Of a stretch of 36,308 bases of DNA, positions 33,010 through 36,308 are shown in pieces. A model generated the notes under the pieces. The model had not been told where the DNA came from. It saw nothing but the letters and a program-made list of their open reading frames with translations, and made no database searches. The DNA is taken from the NCBI GenBank assembly GCA_029006795.1, contig JAQXGQ010000043.1:1-36308 (forward strand), in the 5' to 3' direction. How positions within the stretch are numbered: the first letter of the stretch is position 1; the number at the start of each line of letters is the position of its first letter. Made by a program: the position numbers and the translations under genes. This stretch comes from Clostridiales bacterium. Lineage in GTDB: Bacteria > Bacillota > Clostridia > Lachnospirales > Lachnospiraceae.

Positions 33010-33798
33010 TTAAGAAGCAATATCTTTTTTACAATATTTTACACCGGCAATAAAAAGTGAGATAACTGTCACTACTACACCTATTCCGAGCAGTTTCCCA
33101 TCTATTTCACTTTTTGTAAAAATATCCGGCGCATTAGAATAATAAAAAGGCGTAATGTACTTTGCATCCTCAAGTGCAGGTATAATGCGGCACATCACAT
33201 CTACGGCATACAGAAATATCGTAATTCCAAGCCCAGCGCCGATTTGTATTCTTTTTGAAAATGCTGACAATAAAAAGCAGATGGTTCCTATCTCTATCTG
33301 CATCAGACATATGGCACCATGATACATTGCCATTTCCCTGCCGGGTATCTCTTCTCCCATTGTCACAAATCCAATGAGATAGCATGTCACACATATCAGA
33401 TTGAAAATCAAAAGATTACTCACCAGTGCAACATATTTCTGCAATAAAATACTTTTTCTGCTGACAGGAAGCGTATTCAAAAACTCAGCCGTATGCCCTG
33501 CTTCCTCCTTTGATAATATACTGCTCCCTAAGATAGCCGCAAACATAGCTCCCCCTAAGCCGTGCATTAAAGCCACCTCCGTCGCATAAAATCCTGTCAG
33601 AGTAGCAAGGCTCATTTTATCCATTCCAAATGCCATAGACATTGCTCCCATATTTGCATAGGCATCCGCTATTTCCTGTAAAGAATCTTCTAAACTACTG
33701 TATAACAGAATACATCCAAAACACAAGCCTCCCACACACACTGTCCATATTACAAGACTTTTCAAATTCATCTTCATTTCATGCTGATACATTCTCAT
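33010..33798 (-). CDS. ABC-2 type transporter permease
   Basis: A 262-residue membrane protein with about six hydrophobic helices and the ABC-2 efflux permease pattern (ILSKEEAGHTAEFLNTLPVSRKS in the cytoplasmic loop after TM2). It would form a two-component exporter with the adjacent ATPase. AGGAG precedes the ATG; the gene lies 29 bp after the ATPase gene. Its own frame is intact, although the partner gene carries an in-frame stop. The substrate is unknown; related systems export peptides or antibiotics. Confidence 0.85.
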   Translation of the reverse strand: MRMYQHEMKMNLKSLVIWTVCVGGLCFGCILLYSSLEDSLQEIADAYANMGAMSMAFGMDKMSLATLTGFYATEVALMHGLGGAMFAAILGSSILSKEEAGHTAEFLNTLPVSRKSILLQKYVALVSNLLIFNLICVTCYLIGFVTMGEEIPGREMAMYHGAICLMQIEIGTICFLLSAFSKRIQIGAGLGITIFLYAVDVMCRIIPALEDAKYITPFYYSNAPDIFTKSEIDGKLLGIGVVVTVISLFIAGVKYCKKDIAS

Positions 33799-33827
33799 TA
33801 TCTTCTCTCCTTATCTCTCGTGAAAAA

Positions 33828-34667
33828 TTACTTTTCTTCATAATAGTGCATAAAGATTTCTTCCAATTCCGGTTCCTCAATCAAAATATCTTCAATGTTA
33901 TGTCCCGCAAGCCCTGCAAAAAGTTCATTGAGATTTCCCTTATAAACAAAGTTTTCCTCCACACCATCCTTTACCATGCGAATACGTTTTGCATTGGTTT
34001 TTGTCAGATTTTCTACTGTGTCAGTACGGATTAATTTCCCCTCACGGATAATCGCAGCATTCCGGCAATACTTTTTAATTTCCGAAAGTACATGAGAAGA
34101 TAAAAAGCAAGTCGTCCCTTGTCTGTTATATTCCAAAATCAGTTTAAAGAACTCTGCCTGCATCAGGGGATCTAACCCGCTAGTGGGCTCATCAAAAATA
34201 AATAATCTCGGACGATGCTGCATGGCACAGACAATACTTACTTTTTTCCTGTTACCTAAAGATAATTCTTCCATTTTCTTTTTGGTGTCCACCGCAAGTC
34301 TTTCACAGAGCATTTCCGCTTCTTTCTTACAGTCTTTCCCCCGCATATCCGCTGCAAAACGAATCACCTCTTCCACTTTCATGGAAGGATAAAACATCGC
34401 CTCCGAAGGCATATAACCAATTTCTTTTCAAACCTTTGTCTGGTTTTCCTTTACATCTTTACCGAATATCTCAACCCTTCCCTCACCAAACTGTATTAAT
34501 CCAAGAATGCTTCGTATGGTAGTAGATTTTCCGGCTCCGTTTGGTCCCAGGAAACCAAAGATATCCCCCTCTTCCACTTCTAAGGACAGATTTGTAACTC
34601 CCCTGTTTTTTCCATATGTTTTTGTCAAATTAGCAATTCTGATTGCTTTTTCCATAACCGTTCCCAT
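33828..34667 (-). pseudogene. ABC transporter ATPase interrupted by an in-frame TGA
   Basis: One frame of 280 codons with a TGA at 34430-34428 (codon 80). Before it: Walker A GFLGPNGAGKSTTIRSILGL; after it: KEIGYMPSEAMFYPSMKVEE, signature LSLGNRKKV, Walker B LFIFDEPTSGLDP and the H-loop in CFLSSHVLSEI. No base is inserted or lost, so a single substitution, for example CGA to TGA at the arginine usual in RKEIGY-like segments, explains it. Unless read through, the ATPase is inactive. A second ATG (34412) could start the C-terminal half, but it lacks the Walker A motif. A sequencing error is the alternative. Confidence 0.85.
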
Positions 34668-34765
34668 TCCTTTCCTTTTTACTCTTCTGTATCTTTTCTC
34701 TTGCTGTTTTCTTTATAATATATCTGTTCCTAAAATACAAGCCTAACGCCTGCAAGATGCTTTTT

Positions 34766-35671
34766 TTACCTTTCATGATGCACCAATAACCCATATTGCT
34801 TTAATACATGGCAGAGTTTTTCTGTCTTTTCCTTCTCCATATCGCAAAGCGGCAGCCTGCATTCCCCCACCTCAAATCCCATCGCACGCATTGCCTGTTT
34901 CACCGGTATGGGATTTATATCTGAAAACAGTGCCTCAATTAACTCCATATACTGAAGCTGTAATCTGCTGCTCTTCTTACTTTCTCCTTCAAAATAAGTT
35001 TCACAAATCTCATGGGTCTCGCCCGGGAGAATGTTAGCTAAAACGGAAATGACTCCCTGGCCTCCAAGCGCTAAAACTGCTGTAATCTGGTCATCATTGC
35101 CGGAATAAACTGCCAGACGGTCTTTGCATAAAGCCATCGTCCTTGCTATCTGGGAGAGATTTCCTCCCGCCTCTTTGCAGGCAGCAATGTTATCGATTTC
35201 CGCTAATTTCTTATAAGTCTCCGGCAAAATATTGACTCCTGTCCTCGACGGCACATTATATAAGATAACCGGAAGACCTGTGGCAGCCGCACAGGCTTTA
35301 AAATGCAGATACAGCCCCCGCTGTGATGTTTTATTATAATAGGGTGTGACTAAAAGCAGTCCGTCAGCTTTCAATTTTTCGCATTCCTTTGACATATAGA
35401 TGGCATGTGCTGTATTGTTGCTTCCTGCTCCCGCAATCACGGGTATTCTGCCCTTTACAGTCTTTACCGCAAAATCCACCAATTCTAAATGCTCCTCATC
35501 TGACAGGGTAGATGCTTCTCCTGTAGTTCCTGCCACAATCACCGCATCTGCCCCCTGCTGCACCTGACGCTCTAGCAACACTTTAAAAACCGGATAATTG
35601 ATGCGTCCGTCCTCCTTCATCGGAGTTATCATTGCTGTCCCGGCACCTTTGAATATTAATTTTTTTTTCAT
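34766..35671 (-). CDS. dapA: 4-Hydroxy-tetrahydrodipicolinate synthase
   Basis: A 301-residue enzyme condensing pyruvate with aspartate semialdehyde in lysine and diaminopimelate synthesis. Family motifs: GAGTAMITPMKEDGRINYP, VIVAGTTGEASTLSDEEH (GTTGE), PVIAGAGSNNTAHAI, LLLVTPYYNKTSQRGLYLHF, ILYNVPSRTGVNI with the triad tyrosine, and IAACKEAGGNLSQI with the Schiff-base lysine. The length is usual. The gene is not next to other lysine genes. No clear ribosome binding site precedes the ATG at 35671, and a terminator-like hairpin lies just upstream. Confidence 0.95.
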   Translation of the reverse strand: MKKKLIFKGAGTAMITPMKEDGRINYPVFKVLLERQVQQGADAVIVAGTTGEASTLSDEEHLELVDFAVKTVKGRIPVIAGAGSNNTAHAIYMSKECEKLKADGLLLVTPYYNKTSQRGLYLHFKACAAATGLPVILYNVPSRTGVNILPETYKKLAEIDNIAACKEAGGNLSQIARTMALCKDRLAVYSGNDDQITAVLALGGQGVISVLANILPGETHEICETYFEGESKKSSRLQLQYMELIEALFSDINPIPVKQAMRAMGFEVGECRLPLCDMEKEKTEKLCHVLKQYGLLVHHER

Positions 35672-35683
35672 ATTAATATTATG

Positions 35684-35728
35684 AAAAACCCCGAAATCAA
35701 TTTTTACATTCTACTGACTTCGAGGCTT
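35684..35728 (-). terminator. Terminator-like hairpin just before dapA
   Basis: On the minus strand 35728-35716 pairs with 35698-35686 (with three G-U wobbles, so it is stable only in this orientation), followed by TTTTTC and, 13 nt later, the dapA start. It could be an attenuator in the dapA leader. No known lysine riboswitch consensus is recognised upstream. Confidence 0.5.
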
Positions 35729-35773
35729 TCCTCTCATTATATTTCTTATATTATCTTATGCGCTTTTAATTAT

Positions 35774-35844
35774 AAAGTGTATACATGGTGGCAGGACCGG
35801 CAACTCCGTTCCCAGTCTTCCGGCATTTTGAATCAGTACACTTT
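35774..35844. other. Structured 71-bp element in the dapA upstream region
   Basis: AAAGTGTA at 35774-35781 pairs with TACACTTT at 35837-35844; between them CCGG at 35798-35801 can pair with CCGG at 35819-35822. On the plus strand it is followed by a T-rich run, and on the minus strand it lies in the possible dapA leader. A minus-strand frame of 18 codons (MPEDWERSCRSCHHVYTL) runs through it without a clear ribosome binding site. The rest of the gap 35672-36015 is AT-rich with no gene. Confidence 0.35.
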
Positions 35845-35951
35845 TTCTTATTATCTGATAAATTATTTAACTTTGTCACAATTGCCACTTATTTCGTTAA
35901 ATTTCCTGCTTTTTGAAATAAGTCAATCTTTTTGAAATATGAATGTTATCT

Positions 35952-35979
35952 TTGCATTTTGGCTATAATCATGTACAAT
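35952..35979 (+). promoter_or_regulatory. Candidate promoter of the M20 amidohydrolase gene
   Basis: TTGCAT at 35952-35957 and TACAAT at 35974-35979 with 16-nt spacing, 37 bp before the start. A TATAAT at 35964-35969 is also present but lacks a good -35 element. Confidence 0.45.
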
Positions 35980-36015
35980 AATCAAATATAAATAAAATGT
36001 AAGGAGGATTGTGTT

Positions 36016-36308
36016 ATGACACCTGAAGTACTGATGCAGGAAGCCAAGGAAAATGAAACCTGTCTTATTTCCAACAGACGTTATCTGCATACTCATGCAG
36101 AAACCGGCTTTGACTTGACCAAGACAGTTGCATATGTAAAAAATGAACTGATTTCTTTAGGATATGAACCAAAAGAATGTGGAAAAGCCGGATTAATTGC
36201 AGTTGCCGGCGGAAAGAAACCAGGCAAAGTTTTTTTGATTCGTGGAGATATGGATGCCCTTCCCATAAAGGAGGAGGCAGATGTGGATTTTCCTTCCCAG
36301 ACCGGGAA
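36016..36308 (+). CDS. M20 family metallopeptidase/amidohydrolase, N-terminal part
   Basis: The gene starts at the ATG at 36016 after AAGGAGG and runs off the window after 97 codons. Translation gives SNRRYLHTHAETGFDLTKT, the usual RRxxHxxPE-like start of N-acyl-amino-acid amidohydrolases (here with Ala for Pro), and FLIRGDMDALPIKEEADVDF, the metal-site MDALP motif. It would remove an acyl group from an N-acylated amino acid, or a peptide. It diverges from dapA, where N-acyl-diaminopimelate deacetylase is a conceivable but unproved role. Confidence 0.88.
   Translation, partial: MTPEVLMQEAKENETCLISNRRYLHTHAETGFDLTKTVAYVKNELISLGYEPKECGKAGLIAVAGGKKPGKVFLIRGDMDALPIKEEADVDFPSQTG

Noticed and set aside
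32960-33015. Possible sigma-D (motility) promoter before the chemoreceptor, using GCCGAAAA
   Set aside because: The only TAAA is 25 nt away instead of 15, so the element does not fit and no flagellar genes are nearby.
34394-34430. Selenocysteine or UGA recoding in the ABC ATPase
   Set aside because: The position is not a redox cysteine in the family and no bacterial SECIS-like hairpin was recognised; a nonsense mutation is simpler.
35681-35935. Plus-strand 84-codon frame before the amidohydrolase gene
   Set aside because: Starts inside the dapA hairpin without a ribosome binding site, AT-rich leucine/isoleucine content, no family resemblance.
35672-35990. Lysine riboswitch or cobalamin-type riboswitch upstream of dapA
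   Set aside because: Some short segments look similar (GGGAAC, TCCTGCCAC) but the ordered consensus blocks are missing.

Overview
The window looks like chromosome from a low-GC, strictly anaerobic Gram-positive bacterium of the Clostridia, most likely a Lachnospiraceae gut species. The evidence is strong AGGAGG-type ribosome binding sites, a T-box leader on tyrS, ferredoxin-dependent 2-oxoacid oxidoreductase and rubrerythrin, an RelQ-type alarmone synthetase, and PadR/HAAS and ECF sigma modules. All identities come from reading protein sequence by eye; no database search was run.

Layout. (1) 1-3891, minus strand: glycerophosphodiester phosphodiesterase, monoacylglycerol-lipase-like hydrolase, UMF1-type MFS transporter and RelQ-type (p)ppGpp synthetase form one tight operon. 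(2) 4005-11282, minus strand: an eight-gene operon encodes a four-part flavin/Fe-S amino-acid (opine or imino-acid) dehydrogenase, an AraC regulator, a PII-like protein, an APC amino-acid permease and an ornithine-cyclodeaminase-family enzyme, and ends in a terminator. (3) 11458-13451, minus strand: an EamA exporter and an SLC13/ArsB-type anion transporter. Divergent from them (13631-17783, plus strand) lies a two-polypeptide 2-oxoacid:ferredoxin oxidoreductase (gamma-delta and alpha-beta fusions) followed by rubrerythrin. (4) 17860-21586, minus strand: DUF998 membrane protein with a collapsed TetR gene, a secreted or anchored hypothetical protein, a Cof-type HAD phosphatase and an HD-GYP protein. 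(5) 21714-24382, plus strand: a tyrosine T-box controls an HMGL-like aldolase and tyrS. (6) 24394-24997, minus strand: an abnormal tRNA-Cys(GCA)-like gene and an internally deleted cysteine synthase. (7) 25305-30352, minus strand: esterase, beta-propeller anti-sigma-like protein with its ECF sigma factor, and a HAAS/PadR pair. (8) 30452-30681: a GC-rich hairpin-bearing repeat-like element and a terminator. (9) 30701-35671, minus strand: chemoreceptor, ABC-2 permease with an ATPase gene interrupted by an in-frame TGA, and dapA. (10) 36016-end, plus strand: start of an M20 peptidase/amidohydrolase.

The most interesting system is the 4-11 kb operon. Its gene set recalls Agrobacterium octopine/nopaline catabolism (oxidase plus ornithine cyclodeaminase plus uptake) and the multi-subunit proline/hydroxyproline dehydrogenases. 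Here it sits in an anaerobe with its own amino-acid permease and an in-operon PII-like protein whose T-loop has lost the usual tyrosine. A plausible reading is uptake of an N-substituted amino acid, oxidation to an imine, processing by the cyclodeaminase-fold enzyme, and possibly oxidation of the released 2-oxoacid by the neighbouring ferredoxin oxidoreductase. The substrate is unknown.

Three genes show recent decay or reduction: a TetR gene and a cysK gene, both shortened by in-frame deletions with their start regions kept, and an ABC ATPase broken by a single in-frame TGA.
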